43,089 nucleotides of DNA from Anaerobutyricum hallii DSM 3353 (GCF_000173975.1 NZ_ACEP01000081.1:1-43089), one strand, 5' to 3'; positions 7,418 to 18,594 are shown, counted from the first letter of the stretch. Made by a program: numbers and translations. The notes: generated by a model not told the origin, from the letters alone.

Positions 7418-7484
7418 ATAAGCTGTATGTTTAAAATGAGCGTACAGTATCTATTAAGATAATCATACCATATAGGAGGTAAAT

Positions 7485-10121
7485 ATGGGTTTAGTTGATA
7501 AACTTTTTGGAAATAAAAGTGAAAAAGAGATCAAGAGAATCGAAAAGTATGTAGATGCCATCGAAGCTCTTGACGAGAAGATGCAGGCATTAAGCGATGA
7601 AGAGCTTCGTGCAAAGACACAGGAATTTAAAGACCGTCTGGCAGCAGGCGAAACACTCGATGACCTTTTAGTAGAAGCGTTTGCTGTAGTAAGAGAGGCA
7701 GCAGACCGTACCATCCACCTGAAACACTATCGTGTACAGCTTATGGGTGGTATTATTCTGCACCAGGGACGTATCGCTGAGATGAAGACTGGTGAAGGTA
7801 AGACATTAGTTTCTACACTTCCAGCATACTTGAATGCTCTTGAAGGAAAGGGCGTTCACATCGTTACAGTTAACGATTACTTAGCAAAGCGTGATGCAAA
7901 CTGGATGGGACAGGTTCACCAGTTCTTAGGTTTAAGTGTTGGTGTTATCTTAAATAGCTATGATAATGCAGAACGCCAGGCAGCTTATAACTGTGATATT
8001 ACTTATATTACTAATAATGAATTAGGTTTCGATTATCTTCGTGACAACATGGTTATTTACAAGAAGGATCTTGTACAGAGAGAACTGAATTATGCCATTG
8101 TCGATGAGGTCGATTCCGTATTGATTGATGAGGCAAGAACCCCGCTTATCATTTCCGGTCAGAGTGGTAAGTCCACAGACCTTTACAAAGCATGTGACGT
8201 ACTTGCAAGACAGATGCAGCGTGGTACTTCTGATGGTGAACTTTCTAAGATTGATGCCATCATGGGTATTGATATCGAAGAAGATGGAGACTTCCTCGTT
8301 AACGAGAAAGATAAGCAGGTTATGCTTACGACAGAAGGTGTGAAGAAAGTAGAACAGTTCTTCCACATTAAGAACCTTGCAGATGCAGAGAACTTAGAGA
8401 TTCAGCATAACATTATCCTTGCTCTTCGTGCACATAATCTTATGTTCCGTGACAGAGATTACGTAGTAAAAGATAACGAAGTGCTTATCGTTGATGAGTT
8501 TACCGGACGTATCATGCCAGGCCGTCGTTATTCTGATGGTTTACATCAGGCAATCGAGGCAAAGGAACATGTAAAGGTTAACAGAGAGTCTAAGACACTT
8601 GCTACGATCACATTCCAGAACTTCTTTAATAAGTATAAGAAGAAAGCCGGTATGACTGGTACAGCCATGACAGAGGACAAGGAGTTCATGGATATTTATG
8701 GAATGGACGTAGTTGAGATTCCTACAAATAAGCCAATGATTCGTGTGGATCATGAAGATGCCATCTACATGACAAAGAAAGAAAAGTTAAATGCTGTTAT
8801 CAATGATATTGTAGAATCCCACAAGAAGGGGCAGCCAGTCTTGGTTGGTACCATTAATATCGATACATCTGAAGAAGTAAGCGAACTCTTAAGCAAGAGG
8901 GGAATCAAGCATAATGTACTGAATGCGAAGTTCCATGAATTAGAGGCGGAGATTGTTTCCCATGCCGGTGAAAGAGGAGCTGTTACAATCGCAACAAACA
9001 TGGCTGGCCGTGGTACCGACATCAAGCTTGAAGATGGTGTTGCAGAACTTGGCGGTTTAAAGATTATCGGTACAGAAAGACATGAGAGTAGACGAATTGA
9101 TAACCAGTTACGTGGTCGTGCCGGTCGTCAGGGTGACCCAGGTGAATCTAAGTTCTACTTATCTCTTGAAGATGATTTAATGCGTCTGTTCGGTTCTGAG
9201 AGAATGATGGGTGTCTATAAGGCATTAAAGATTCCGGAAGGTGAAGAGATTCAGCATAAGACAATCACAAAACAGATTGAAAAGGCACAGAAGAAGATTG
9301 AGAACAACAACTTCGGTATCCGTCGTAATCTTCTCGATTATGACCAGGTGAACAATGATCAGAGAGAGGTTATTTACGCAGAAAGACGCCGTGTATTGAA
9401 TGGTGAGAGCATGCGTGATGTTGTTTACAAGATGATTAAAGACGTTGTTGCTGACGATGTGAACATGGTCGCAGGCGAGCAGCCATTAAAAGAGTTAAAT
9501 CTTGTAGAACTGAACGAGTCTTTAAGAAGAAAGATTCCATTAGAGCCAATCACTCTTACAGATGAAGAAAAAGAGAAGAACGACAAAGAAGCTCTGATCT
9601 CTCGTCTGCAGGATGAAGCAATGAAGGTTTACCATAAGAAAGAAAAAGACTTCAACGAATTTGCCAAAGTTAATGTGCCAGAGGAAGGTGTAGAACTTGG
9701 TGAAGAAGATGCAGCAATCTTTAACGATGGTATCCGTGAGGTAGAGAGGGTTATCCTTCTTAAAGTTATTGACAGTAAGTGGATGAACCACATTGATGAT
9801 ATGGATCAGCTCCGTGAGAGTATCGGACTTCAGTCCTACGCACAGAAAGACCCAGTTGTTCAGTATAAATTCCTTGGATACGATATGTTTGAGGAGATGA
9901 CAAAGAACATTCGTCACGATACTGTTGGTGCATTAATGCACGTTCAGATTGAGCAGAAGGTTGAGAGAAAACAGGTTGCAAGAGCAACAGGTACAAACAA
10001 GGATGAGCTTGTGGAAAGAGGACCTTACCGCAGAAAAGAAGCAAAAATCGGACGTAATGCACCATGTCCATGCGGCAGCGGAAAGAAATATAAAAACTGC
10101 TGCGGAAGATTTGCAAATTAG
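7485..10121 (+). CDS. secA: Preprotein translocase ATPase SecA
   Basis: 878 residues, normal SecA length. It is the motor that pushes unfolded preproteins through SecYEG. Visible landmarks: Walker A TGEGKT (102-107), [15 protein letters not shown] (207-221, Walker B and nearby), the second nucleotide-binding fold with [22 protein letters not shown], and a C-terminal SEC-C zinc site [13 protein letters not shown] (861-873) that contacts SecB-like partners or ribosomes in other bacteria. Ribosome site TAGGAGGTAAAT. It is separated from hpf by a terminator and its own promoter. Confidence 0.98.
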   Translation: MGLVDKLFGNKSEKEIKRIEKYVDAIEALDEKMQALSDEELRAKTQEFKDRLAAGETLDDLLVEAFAVVREAADRTIHLKHYRVQLMGGIILHQGRIAEMKTGEGKTLVSTLPAYLNALEGKGVHIVTVNDYLAKRDANWMGQVHQFLGLSVGVILNSYDNAERQAAYNCDITYITNNELGFDYLRDNMVIYKKDLVQRELNYAIVDEVDSVLIDEARTPLIISGQSGKSTDLYKACDVLARQMQRGTSDGELSKIDAIMGIDIEEDGDFLVNEKDKQVMLTTEGVKKVEQFFHIKNLADAENLEIQHNIILALRAHNLMFRDRDYVVKDNEVLIVDEFTGRIMPGRRYSDGLHQAIEAKEHVKVNRESKTLATITFQNFFNKYKKKAGMTGTAMTEDKEFMDIYGMDVVEIPTNKPMIRVDHEDAIYMTKKEKLNAVINDIVESHKKGQPVLVGTINIDTSEEVSELLSKRGIKHNVLNAKFHELEAEIVSHAGERGAVTIATNMAGRGTDIKLEDGVAELGGLKIIGTERHESRRIDNQLRGRAGRQGDPGESKFYLSLEDDLMRLFGSERMMGVYKALKIPEGEEIQHKTITKQIEKAQKKIENNNFGIRRNLLDYDQVNNDQREVIYAERRRVLNGESMRDVVYKMIKDVVADDVNMVAGEQPLKELNLVELNESLRRKIPLEPITLTDEEKEKNDKEALISRLQDEAMKVYHKKEKDFNEFAKVNVPEEGVELGEEDAAIFNDGIREVERVILLKVIDSKWMNHIDDMDQLRESIGLQSYAQKDPVVQYKFLGYDMFEEMTKNIRHDTVGALMHVQIEQKVERKQVARATGTNKDELVERGPYRRKEAKIGRNAPCPCGSGKKYKNCCGRFAN

Positions 10122-10170
10122 TGTGTGCTTGGAAAGACATTTTTAAAACGCGCTCCGCGCAGGAAAAGTT

Positions 10171-10243
10171 TTGCACAGTGAATATTTTGCAGCAGATGCA
10201 GAGAATGCACCTGCGAAGGAATAGGCACTGTGCCTTTCTTTAT
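10171..10243 (+). terminator. Structured region after secA, probable terminator
   Basis: GCACAGTG (10173-10180) pairs with CACTGTGC (10226-10233), enclosing smaller GCAG/CTGC pairings, and is followed by the T-rich CTTTCTTTATC. The large loop makes this a weaker call. Confidence 0.4.
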
Positions 10244-10394
10244 CATATACATGGAACTATTCAAATATACAGATAACTACAGGTAATCGTTCTAAAAGAT
10301 TTCAGGATGAATAAACGTCCTTGAGAAGTTATACTGAATGATTGCAGGTTTTTATATTTTGTCTACATTTTATATAATAGAGAGGGTTTTATAA

Positions 10395-11510
10395 TTGGTT
10401 GAATTAGAACAATACAAATTTACGGTAAATCAATATAAAGAGCCGATGAAAGAGCTTGGCGTTTCTCTGGCACTTTCTCATAAGCATGAGCAGATTAAAG
10501 AATTAGAAAGTGAAATGCGGGAAGAGGGGTTCTGGAATGACCCGGACAAGGCACAGGAAGTTACCAGAAAAGTTAAAAATCTCAAAGATACCGTTTCTGC
10601 CTATCATGCATTAGAATTAACGCTGGATGATGTTTCTACCATGATTGAACTTGGTAATGAAGAAAATGATGCCAGTGTGATTCCAGATATTGAAGAATTA
10701 CTTGGAGAATTTGAGATAGAATTTGATAATTTAAAGATTCAGACACTTTTATCTGGTGAGTATGATAAAAATAATGCGATTGTTACCCTTCATGCAGGTG
10801 CAGGAGGAACGGAATCCTGTGACTGGGCAGGAATGCTTTACCGAATGTATAGCAAATGGGCGGATAGTCACGGCTTTAAGACAGAAGTTCTTGATTATCT
10901 CGATGGAGATGAGGCAGGAATCAAATCCATTACATTTGAAGTAAATGGGGAGAATGCTTACGGATACTTAAAGTCTGAGAGAGGAGTACACCGTCTTGTG
11001 AGAATTTCCCCATTTAATGCAGCAGGAAAGAGACAGACTTCTTTTGCATCCTGTGATGTTATGCCGGATATTGAAGAAGATTTATCAGTAGAGATTGCTG
11101 ATGAAGATATCCGTATTGATACCTACCGTGCCAGTGGAGCAGGTGGACAGCACATTAACAAGACGGATTCGGCTATCCGTATTACCCATATTCCTACTGG
11201 TGTTGTCGTACAGTGCCAGAATGAGCGTTCCCAGCACAAGAACAAGGATAAGGCAATGCAGATGTTAAAGGCAAAGCTGTATCTGATTAAGGAGCAGGAA
11301 AACCGGGAAAAATTATCAGATATCCGTGGTGAAGTGTCCGATAATGGCTGGGGTAACCAGATTCGTTCCTACGTTATGCAGCCATATACTATGGTAAAAG
11401 ACCACAGAACCGGAGAAGAGACCGGTAATGTGCAGAGCGTGATGGACGGCAACCTGGATGCATTTATGAATGCATACCTTCGCTGGATCACAACCCCAAA
11501 GAAGGCTTAA
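10395..11510 (+). CDS. prfB: Peptide chain release factor 2, without programmed frameshift
   Basis: 371 residues. RF2 ends translation at UGA and UAA. The tripeptide SPF (in RISPFNAAGKRQTS) that reads the stop codon and the catalytic GGQ (in GAGGQHINKTDSAIR) are intact. The start is TTG directly after an in-frame TAA, with GAGGG 8 bases upstream. In most bacteria an in-frame UGA near codon 25 forces a +1 frameshift that autoregulates RF2. Here the equivalent place reads GVSLALSHK with no stop, so that control is absent. It is 35 bases from tex and probably cotranscribed with it. Confidence 0.93.
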   Translation: MVELEQYKFTVNQYKEPMKELGVSLALSHKHEQIKELESEMREEGFWNDPDKAQEVTRKVKNLKDTVSAYHALELTLDDVSTMIELGNEENDASVIPDIEELLGEFEIEFDNLKIQTLLSGEYDKNNAIVTLHAGAGGTESCDWAGMLYRMYSKWADSHGFKTEVLDYLDGDEAGIKSITFEVNGENAYGYLKSERGVHRLVRISPFNAAGKRQTSFASCDVMPDIEEDLSVEIADEDIRIDTYRASGAGGQHINKTDSAIRITHIPTGVVVQCQNERSQHKNKDKAMQMLKAKLYLIKEQENREKLSDIRGEVSDNGWGNQIRSYVMQPYTMVKDHRTGEETGNVQSVMDGNLDAFMNAYLRWITTPKKA

Positions 11511-11545
11511 AATGAAAATTACAGACATAAGGAGCAGACAGAATA

Positions 11546-13696
11546 ATGGATATTATAAAAAAACTGGCGCAGGAACTTGCGATTAAAGAAGAACAGGCGA
11601 AAGCAGCAGTACAGCTTATTGATGAGGGCAATACGATTCCGTTTATTGCCAGATACCGTAAAGAAATGACAGGAGCTCTTAATGACGAGACACTCCGTAA
11701 TTTACATGAACGCCTTCTCTATCTTCGCAACTTAGAGGAGAAAAAAGAGCAGGTAATCAATGCGATTACAGATCAGGGTAAGATGACAGAAGATTTAAAG
11801 AAAAAGATTCTCTCAGCAGAAACTCTGGTAGCAGTAGATGACTTATACCGCCCATATCGCCCGAAAAAGCAGACAAGAGCGACAAAAGCGAAGGAAAAGG
11901 GCTTAGAGCCATTGGCTAATATTCTTCTTTTACAGAAGACAACAAAAAGCATGGAAGAAGAAGCAGCAGCCTTTGTGAACGCAGAAAAAGGTGTGGCAAA
12001 CGCAAAAGAAGCGATTGCCGGAGCCAAGGATATCATTGCGGAAATGATTGCAGATATGGCAGATTATCGTAAAAGCATCCGTAACTGTACGATGAAACAG
12101 GGAAGTCTTGTTGTAAAAGCAAAAGATGAGAAAGCAGAATCTGTATACGAAATGTATTACGATTTCAGAGAGCCACTTTCTAAAGTTACGGGATATCGGG
12201 TTCTTGCGATTAACCGTGGAGAAAAAGAAAAGTTCCTTACTGTTAAGGTAGAGGCACCAGATGTGCAGATTGTCAATGCATTAAATAAAACAATGGTGAA
12301 GGATAATCTAAATACAAAAGCACTCATGGAAGAAGCGATACTTGATGCATACAATCGACTCATTGCCCCATCCATCGAAAGAGATATTCGAAGTGAAATT
12401 ACAGAAAAAGCACAGGAAGGTGCCATTACTGTCTTTGGAAAGAATTTAACACAGCTTCTCATGCAGCCGCCAATGGAAGGAAGAACAGTTTTAGGATGGG
12501 ACCCTGCATTCCGTACTGGATGTAAACTTGCTGTGGTAGATCCTACGGGTAAGGTGTTAGATACCGTTGTTGTATACCCAACTGCACCACAGTGTAAGGT
12601 AGAACAGGCCAAGAAAACGGTACATGATATGATTAAGAAATACAATGTTTCTGTAATCAGTGTGGGAAATGGTACTGCCTGCCGTGAATCAGAACAGGTT
12701 ATCACAGAACTGATCAGGGAAATACCAGAACAGGTTGCTTACGTTATTGTAAATGAAGCAGGCGCATCTGTTTATTCTGCAAGTAAGCTCGCAACCGAAG
12801 AGTTTCCGGAATTTGATGTAGGACAAAGAAGTGCGGCCTCTATCGCCCGAAGATTGCAGGACCCGTTGGCAGAGCTTGTAAAGATTGAGCCAAAAGCAAT
12901 TGGTGTTGGACAGTATCAGCATGATATGAACCAGAAGCGATTAGAAGAAGCGTTAAATGGTGTTGTTGAGGACTGTGTAAATAAAGTCGGTGTTGACTTA
13001 AATACTGCTTCCGTCCCATTGCTTTCTTACATTGCCGGAATCAGCAAGGCAGTTGCGAAAAATATTGTTGCTTACCGTGAGGAAAATGGGCGTTTCCACA
13101 CCAGAAAAGAACTCTTAAAAGTGCCAAAGCTTGGACCAAAAGCATTTTTACAGTGTGCAGGTTTCTTAAGAATCCCTGGTGGAGAAGAACCACTTGATAA
13201 TACAAGCGTACATCCAGAGTCCTACGAGGCAGCGACAAAGTTATTAAATGATTTGGGCTACACATCAGAAAGCATCCGTGGCGGTGGTCTTAGCTCTCTT
13301 AATTCTCAGATTAAAGATGAAAAAGGATTGGCAGAAAATCTTGGCATTGGTGAGATGACACTTCACGATATTATAGAAGAATTAGAAAAGCCAGGAAGAG
13401 ATCCACGTAGTGAAATGCCAAAGCCGGTACTTAGAACAGATGTCCTTGAGATGAAAGACTTAAAAGAAGGCATGGTCTTAAAAGGAACGGTCCGCAATGT
13501 TATTGATTTCGGTGCCTTTGTAGATATTGGCGTGCATCAGGATGGTTTAGTACACATTTCCCAGATGACAGATCGTTACATTAAGCATCCGCTTGAAGTA
13601 GTCAGTGTGGGAGATATTATAGATGTGCAGGTAATGAGCGTGGATTTAAACAAAAAGAGAATCCAGCTTACGATGAAGATTGACCACAACAAGTAA
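11546..13696 (+). CDS. tex: Tex family S1 RNA-binding protein
   Basis: 716 residues with the standard Tex order: N-terminal helical domain (starts IIKKLAQELAIKEEQAKAA, then FIARYRKEMTGALND), YqgF-like RNase H fold at about 320-450 (LGWDPAFRTGCKLAVVDPTG), helix-hairpin-helix repeats (VPLLSYIAGISKAVAKNIV) and a C-terminal S1 domain at about 643-713 (GTVRNVIDFGAFVDIGVHQD). Tex binds nucleic acid and affects transcription and stress or toxin expression in other bacteria; its exact role is not settled. An 8-bp hairpin (TGACCACA/TGTGGTCA) spans its stop codon at 13681-13707. Confidence 0.95.
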   Translation: MDIIKKLAQELAIKEEQAKAAVQLIDEGNTIPFIARYRKEMTGALNDETLRNLHERLLYLRNLEEKKEQVINAITDQGKMTEDLKKKILSAETLVAVDDLYRPYRPKKQTRATKAKEKGLEPLANILLLQKTTKSMEEEAAAFVNAEKGVANAKEAIAGAKDIIAEMIADMADYRKSIRNCTMKQGSLVVKAKDEKAESVYEMYYDFREPLSKVTGYRVLAINRGEKEKFLTVKVEAPDVQIVNALNKTMVKDNLNTKALMEEAILDAYNRLIAPSIERDIRSEITEKAQEGAITVFGKNLTQLLMQPPMEGRTVLGWDPAFRTGCKLAVVDPTGKVLDTVVVYPTAPQCKVEQAKKTVHDMIKKYNVSVISVGNGTACRESEQVITELIREIPEQVAYVIVNEAGASVYSASKLATEEFPEFDVGQRSAASIARRLQDPLAELVKIEPKAIGVGQYQHDMNQKRLEEALNGVVEDCVNKVGVDLNTASVPLLSYIAGISKAVAKNIVAYREENGRFHTRKELLKVPKLGPKAFLQCAGFLRIPGGEEPLDNTSVHPESYEAATKLLNDLGYTSESIRGGGLSSLNSQIKDEKGLAENLGIGEMTLHDIIEELEKPGRDPRSEMPKPVLRTDVLEMKDLKEGMVLKGTVRNVIDFGAFVDIGVHQDGLVHISQMTDRYIKHPLEVVSVGDIIDVQVMSVDLNKKRIQLTMKIDHNK

Positions 13697-13725
13697 GGCT
13701 GTGGTCACAATAGGAGGGGCAAAAC

Positions 13726-14448
13726 GTGAAGAGTTTTGAAGAAATAAGCAAGATGAATCTTGCAGAACTCGACAGACCAGTTGGGGTCGGAGAGGAAGAA
13801 TTAGAAACAGAAACTACCGGAGCGGCTGGAAATCACAGTGTCAGTGATGCGGAAAAGGCAGGAACACCCGGTGCAGATGACTTAGAAACTTCTATAAATA
13901 TGTCAGCGGCAGTTTCCGATAATGAAGAAGAAAAGCAGCCAGAGGAATTAGAAAAAAAAGTGATGATGGAGCCACAGGGGAAGCATTATCGCATTGATGC
14001 AGACATTACACAGTCGGCACTGAATACCTTCCTTTTTGGGCATACGTATCGTCAGCCTTTGATGATTCTTGTCACTGTTTTAGCAATTGCATGGCCGATT
14101 GCCGTTATCGTTAAAAAACAGGGTAATATTGCTATGCCATTAATCTGTTCCTTATTTATTCTGATATGGATTCCATTTACGACATATCTTCGTGCCAAGA
14201 ATGCAAGGAAGTTAAATCCAATCTATGAGCAGACATTCCATTACATGCTTGACGAGTGGGGCTTACATCTGGAATTATCAGAAAATGCGATTGATGTGGA
14301 GTGGAAGAAAGTAACAAAGATAATTTTCTATAAATCCGTTGCGGTTATTTATACCGGAAAGAATAATGCTTTCCTGATTCCTACAGAGGCAATGGGAGCA
14401 CAGCGGGCAGATATTTTAAACTTCATTGAAGAAATGAAAAACAGATAA
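13726..14448 (+). CDS. YcxB-like membrane protein
   Basis: 240 residues from GTG behind a strong AGGAGGGG site. Residues 1-90 are acidic and low-complexity. Two membrane helices follow (about 122-140 and 145-163; LMILVTVLAIAWPIAVIV, LICSLFILIWIPFTTYL). The C-terminal 70 residues (MLDEWGLHLELSENAIDVEW, then KIIFYKSVAVIYTGKNNAF) fit the YcxB-like domain, whose function is unknown. It is 29 bases downstream of tex and probably in its transcript. Confidence 0.75.
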   Translation: MKSFEEISKMNLAELDRPVGVGEEELETETTGAAGNHSVSDAEKAGTPGADDLETSINMSAAVSDNEEEKQPEELEKKVMMEPQGKHYRIDADITQSALNTFLFGHTYRQPLMILVTVLAIAWPIAVIVKKQGNIAMPLICSLFILIWIPFTTYLRAKNARKLNPIYEQTFHYMLDEWGLHLELSENAIDVEWKKVTKIIFYKSVAVIYTGKNNAFLIPTEAMGAQRADILNFIEEMKNR

Positions 14449-14608
14449 GAGACAAATAAAATAGATAAGCAAAAAAGTCAAAGACAAATAAAGAATCATG
14501 TCCTTTCGAAGGCTTTCTGTGATTGGTTTTATGAGATGATGAAAGAACAATTGCAAATATGAGAGAAAGAAAACTCTGTGAGGACAAGATAGATAAAAAG
14601 AGGTAAAC

Positions 14609-15040
14609 ATGAAAATAGAAAGTAACAGCGCAGAAGAGACATTTGCACTGGGAAAACAATGCGGAGAAAAGGCAGCAGCAGGTCAGGTTTACTGCCTTTA
14701 CGGTGATTTGGGAGTCGGAAAAACCGTATTTACAAAAGGATTTGCGGCAGGACTTGGAATCAAAGAACCAGTCAGTAGTCCGACCTTTACTATTTTACAG
14801 GTATACGATGAGGGAAGACTTCCATTTTATCACTTTGATGTGTACCGCATCAGTGACCCGGAAGAAATGTACGAAATTGGTTTTGAAGAATATATCGAGG
14901 GAGAAGGCGTCTGCTTTATCGAGTGGGCGAACCTGATAGAGGAACTTCTCCCGGCACAGTATACAGAAATTCATATCGACAAAGACTTATCCAAGGGATT
15001 TGACTATCGTCTGATTACCGTTGAGGAGGTGCAAAGATAG
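14609..15040 (+). CDS. tsaE: tRNA threonylcarbamoyladenosine biosynthesis ATPase TsaE
   Basis: 143 residues with Walker A GDLGVGKT (32-39) and the family motif SSPTFTILQVY. TsaE works with TsaB and TsaD to place threonylcarbamoyl on A37 of tRNAs that read ANN codons. Ribosome site AAAGAGGTAAAC. Its stop codon touches the tsaB start codon, so the pair is translationally coupled. Confidence 0.95.
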   Translation: MKIESNSAEETFALGKQCGEKAAAGQVYCLYGDLGVGKTVFTKGFAAGLGIKEPVSSPTFTILQVYDEGRLPFYHFDVYRISDPEEMYEIGFEEYIEGEGVCFIEWANLIEELLPAQYTEIHIDKDLSKGFDYRLITVEEVQR

Positions 15041-15769
15041 ATGAAACTTCTTGCATTAGACAGCTCTGGATTAGTGGCCTCTGTTGCCATTTTAGACGGG
15101 GAGACTCTTGTTGCAGAGTATACATTAAATTATAAAAAAACACATTCACAGACACTTTTACCGATGCTTGATGAGATTGTGAAAATGACACAGACAGAAC
15201 TTTCTGAGATGGATGCCATTGCGGTAGCGGCAGGGCCAGGTTCTTTTACAGGGCTTCGTATTGGTTCTGCAACAGCAAAGGGACTTGGACTGGCACTGAA
15301 TAAGCCAATCATTTCCGTTCCAACTTTAGAAGGAATCGCCTGCAACTTTTATGGTACAGATGCCATTATCTGTCCGATGATGGATGCGAGAAGACAGCAG
15401 GTATATACCGGAATCTATCATTTTGCAGGTGGAACAGAGTTTGAAGAACTTGTCGCACAGGAGGCAGGCCCGGTTGAAGATATTATTAAAAAGTGCAACG
15501 AGCTTGGACAAAAACTTGGTAAGCCAGTTATTTTTTTAGGAGATGGCGTTCCAGTATATAAAGATATTATTGAGGAACTTTGTAACGTAGAGCATTCTTA
15601 CGCACCGGCACATTTAAGTCGCCAGAGAGCCGGAGCGGTTGCCATTCGTGCCATGAAGTTATACGAAGAAGGCAAAGCAGAGCCAGCGAGCGACCATGCG
15701 CCGATTTATTTAAGAAAGTCACAGGCAGAACGGGAGCTTGAAGCAAAGGGAAAGAAGTTAGAAGAATGA
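15041..15769 (+). CDS. tsaB: t6A biosynthesis scaffold protein TsaB
   Basis: 242 residues of the ASKHA fold: starts KLLALDSSGLVASVAIL, with AAGPGSFTGLRIGSATAKG near 63-81. TsaB is the non-catalytic partner that dimerises with TsaD. The ribosome site GAGGAGGTG lies inside tsaE, and the last bases overlap rimI (ATGA). Confidence 0.95.
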   Translation: MKLLALDSSGLVASVAILDGETLVAEYTLNYKKTHSQTLLPMLDEIVKMTQTELSEMDAIAVAAGPGSFTGLRIGSATAKGLGLALNKPIISVPTLEGIACNFYGTDAIICPMMDARRQQVYTGIYHFAGGTEFEELVAQEAGPVEDIIKKCNELGQKLGKPVIFLGDGVPVYKDIIEELCNVEHSYAPAHLSRQRAGAVAIRAMKLYEEGKAEPASDHAPIYLRKSQAERELEAKGKKLEE

Positions 15770-16200
15770 AAATTTGCCCAATGACCGAAGCAGACTGTGA
15801 AAAGACAGGACTTCTGATGAAAGAATGTTTTTCTGTTCCGTGGTCTGTAGAAGGTTTAAAAGAGATGTTTCATACCGAAGGCTATTGTTCTTTCCTTGCA
15901 AAAGAAGAAGAAGAGGTAATCGGCTATGTTGGTATGAAAATGGTGCTTGATGAAGCAGACATTACAAATGTGGCGGTACTGCCTTCTCACCGAAAAAAGG
16001 GAATTGCCGGAAAGCTGTTAAAACAGTTATTAGAAGAGGCAAAAAAGCAGAATCTGCACAGCATTTATCTCGAAGTCCGTGCTTCCAATATAGCGGCGGT
16101 TACCTTGTATGAACACGCTGGATTTAAAGAAGTCGGACAGAGAAAGAATTATTACGATAATCCGCGGGAAGATGCAAGACTTATGCTCTGGGAGGCATAA
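15766..16200 (+). CDS. rimI: Ribosomal protein S18-alanine N-acetyltransferase RimI
   Basis: 144 residues, GNAT fold. The acetyl-CoA loop is HRKKGIAGKLL, and the C-terminal half has the RimI pattern LEVRASNIAAVTLYEHAGF followed by KNYYDNPREDARLM. It should acetylate the N-terminus of protein S18. The 4-base overlap with tsaB and the tsaB-rimI-tsaD neighbourhood are typical of Firmicutes. Confidence 0.92.
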   Translation: MKICPMTEADCEKTGLLMKECFSVPWSVEGLKEMFHTEGYCSFLAKEEEEVIGYVGMKMVLDEADITNVAVLPSHRKKGIAGKLLKQLLEEAKKQNLHSIYLEVRASNIAAVTLYEHAGFKEVGQRKNYYDNPREDARLMLWEA

Positions 16201-16376
16201 GGATGACAGTAGTTACCAGTACTTTTTGTCGTATTTTTTTGTATAATGGTATCGGAAGAATTACAAAAATAGTTTTATTTTAAGAACGATTCTTTCTATA
16301 GTTAAATGGCCTATGAGATTTATGGTGAGATACGATATTAAAATTAGAAGAAAAGTTTTTGAAAATGGAGGATACA

Positions 16377-16604
16377 ATGGATAAAAAAGTACATGAAATT
16401 TACTGTAATTCCTGTGGAAAAAAGATAGAGACAACAGACAATATTAAGAGAGAAGATTACCTTTCCATCAAAAAGGAATGGGGATACTTCTCAAAAAAAG
16501 ACGGGGAAATACACAGTATTTTTCTGTGTGAATCCTGTTATGATATATGGACGAAGCAGTTTAAACTTCCTGTAAAAGTGGAGAAACAGACAGAACTGCT
16601 ATAG
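16377..16604 (+). CDS. Small two-CxxC zinc-ribbon-like protein
   Basis: 75 residues counted from the ATG that has GGAGG at the right spacing; upstream in-frame TTG and ATG codons lack such a site. Two CxxC knuckles, CNSCGK (10-15) and CESCYD (about 51-56), suggest one bound zinc. The spacer carries IKREDYLSIKKEWGYFSKKDG. No family is recognised with certainty; it resembles small zinc-ribbon proteins of Lachnospiraceae. It lies 16 bases before rnz, so the two share a transcript. Confidence 0.75.
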   Translation: MDKKVHEIYCNSCGKKIETTDNIKREDYLSIKKEWGYFSKKDGEIHSIFLCESCYDIWTKQFKLPVKVEKQTELL

Positions 16605-16620
16605 AAAAGTGAGGGATGTT

Positions 16621-17532
16621 ATGCTGGAATTGTGTTTGCTTGGCTGTGGAGGAATGATGCCGCTGCCATACCGCAAACTGACATCATTGATGGCAAGATA
16701 CAATGGAAACAGTATTTTAATAGATTGTGGCGAGGGAACACAGGTGGCGATCAAGGAAAAAGGCTGGAGTTTTAAGCCGATTGAAGTCATCTGCTTTACC
16801 CATTATCACGCCGATCATATCAGTGGCCTGCCAGGGCTTCTTTTAACACTGGGAAATGCACAGAGAACCGAGCCGCTGTTAATGGTAGGACCAAGAGGAT
16901 TAGAGCGTGTAGTAAACTCATTAAGAGTCATCGCACCAGACTTACCGTTTCCGATTGTTTTTCATGAATTAAAGGAAAAAGAGGAAGTGCTTGATGTATG
17001 CGGCTGCCGTATTACTGCATTTCGTGTGAATCACAATATCACCTGCTACGGCTATACGATTGAGATTGACCGTGCCGGAAAGTTTGATGTGAACAAGGCA
17101 AAAGAAAATAACGTAGAGATGCAGTACTGGAATCGCCTGCAAAAGGGAGAGACAATCGAGCTGCCTGACAGAACACTTACAAGCGATCTGGTTCTCGGAC
17201 CGTCAAGAAAGGGTATCAAATGCACCTATACAACCGATACCAGACCAACGGATTCCATTGTGGAACATGCAAAAGATGCCGATTTATTTATCTGCGAAGG
17301 AATGTATGGCGAGCCGGAAAAGAAGGCGAAAGCAGTCGAATATAAACATATGACATTTTATGAGGCAGCAGAAATGGCAAAGAAAGCTTGTGTGAAGGAA
17401 ATGTGGCTTACGCATTACAGCCCGTCTTTAGTAAGACCGGAGCCATATATGGAAGAAGTAAGAAAGATATTTGCCGCTGCCAGTGCCGGAAAAGACGGAA
17501 AAAGTACGACTCTGTTATTTGAGGAGGAATAG
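16621..17532 (+). CDS. rnz: Ribonuclease Z
   Basis: 303 residues from the ATG preceded by GTGAGG; a GTG 12 bases upstream is possible but poorer. Metallo-beta-lactamase motif HYHADH (61-66) binds two zinc ions, with TDTRPTDS and LTHYSPSL supplying further ligands. It trims the 3' trailer of tRNA precursors that lack an encoded CCA, and the tRNA-Pro in this window does lack CCA. The start [20 protein letters not shown] fits the family. Confidence 0.93.
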   Translation: MLELCLLGCGGMMPLPYRKLTSLMARYNGNSILIDCGEGTQVAIKEKGWSFKPIEVICFTHYHADHISGLPGLLLTLGNAQRTEPLLMVGPRGLERVVNSLRVIAPDLPFPIVFHELKEKEEVLDVCGCRITAFRVNHNITCYGYTIEIDRAGKFDVNKAKENNVEMQYWNRLQKGETIELPDRTLTSDLVLGPSRKGIKCTYTTDTRPTDSIVEHAKDADLFICEGMYGEPEKKAKAVEYKHMTFYEAAEMAKKACVKEMWLTHYSPSLVRPEPYMEEVRKIFAAASAGKDGKSTTLLFEEE

Positions 17533-17537
17533 GAAAC

Positions 17538-18569
17538 ATGGAAGAACAGAAAAAAGATGTATTGATTCTGGCAATTGAAACTTCCTGTGATGAGACAGCA
17601 GCAGCCGTTGTAAAAAACGGCAGGGAAGTTTTATCAAATACGATTTACACACAGATTAAACTGCATACGATGTTTGGTGGTGTTGTGCCGGAAATTGCAT
17701 CAAGAAAACATATAGAAAAAATAAATATTGTAATTGAGACGGCATTAAAAGAAGCAGATGTCACATTAGAAGACATTGATGCTATCGCGGTCACTTATGG
17801 TCCGGGATTAGTTGGTGCCTTACTTGTCGGCGTTGCAGAAGCCAAAGCACTTGCTTATGCAGCGAAGAAGCCGTTAGTTGGTGTGCATCATATCGAGGGA
17901 CATATCAGTGCGAACTACATTGAACATAAAGAATTAGAGCCGCCATTTTTATGTATGGTTGCTTCCGGCGGGCATTCTCACCTTGTACTTGTAAAAGGCT
18001 ACGGGGAATATGAGATTATCGGAAGAACAAGAGACGATGCGGCAGGAGAGGCATTTGATAAGGTCGCAAGAGCAATCGGGCTTGGTTATCCAGGTGGTCC
18101 AAAGATTGATAAGCTTGCCAAAGAAGGCAATAAAAAAGCAATTGCATTCCCAAGAGCAAAGATTACTGATGCACCGGATGATTTCAGTTTCAGTGGCTTA
18201 AAGTCCGCCGTATTAAATTACTTAAATCAGTGCCAAATGAAAGGTGAGGAAGTCAATCGTGCCGATGTGGCAGCTTCTTTCCAGCAGTCCGTTACCGATG
18301 TGCTTACTGAACATACAGTAGGAGCGGCAAAGCGTCTTGGCATTAATAAGGTAGCAATCGCAGGCGGCGTTGCTTCAAACTCTTCTCTTCGCGCGCAGAT
18401 GGAAGAAGCCTGCCGTAAAAATGGAATAGAATTCTATCATCCATCACCAATTTTTTGTACAGATAATGCGGCGATGATCGGTGTGGCAGGATATTATGAG
18501 TATATCAAAGGTATTCGTGATGGCTGGGACTTAAATGCAAAGCCGAATTTAAAAATTGGAGAACGGTAA
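17538..18569 (+). CDS. tsaD: tRNA N6-threonylcarbamoyltransferase TsaD
   Basis: 343 residues. ASKHA fold with [15 protein letters not shown] at the start, the metal-binding pair in HHIEGH (His118 and His122) and [12 protein letters not shown] towards the end. It performs the transfer of threonylcarbamoyl to A37. The gene starts 6 bases after rnz, with GAGGAGGAATAGG as ribosome site. Confidence 0.97.
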   Translation: MEEQKKDVLILAIETSCDETAAAVVKNGREVLSNTIYTQIKLHTMFGGVVPEIASRKHIEKINIVIETALKEADVTLEDIDAIAVTYGPGLVGALLVGVAEAKALAYAAKKPLVGVHHIEGHISANYIEHKELEPPFLCMVASGGHSHLVLVKGYGEYEIIGRTRDDAAGEAFDKVARAIGLGYPGGPKIDKLAKEGNKKAIAFPRAKITDAPDDFSFSGLKSAVLNYLNQCQMKGEEVNRADVAASFQQSVTDVLTEHTVGAAKRLGINKVAIAGGVASNSSLRAQMEEACRKNGIEFYHPSPIFCTDNAAMIGVAGYYEYIKGIRDGWDLNAKPNLKIGER

Positions 18570-18594
18570 AGATTTGAAAAACAGGAGGGAGTAC

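Noticed and set aside
10131-10157. GAAAGACATTTTTAAAACGCGCTC after secA resembles the right end of the family 3 MITE
   Set aside because: Only a solo, imperfect end with no left partner; chance similarity cannot be excluded.
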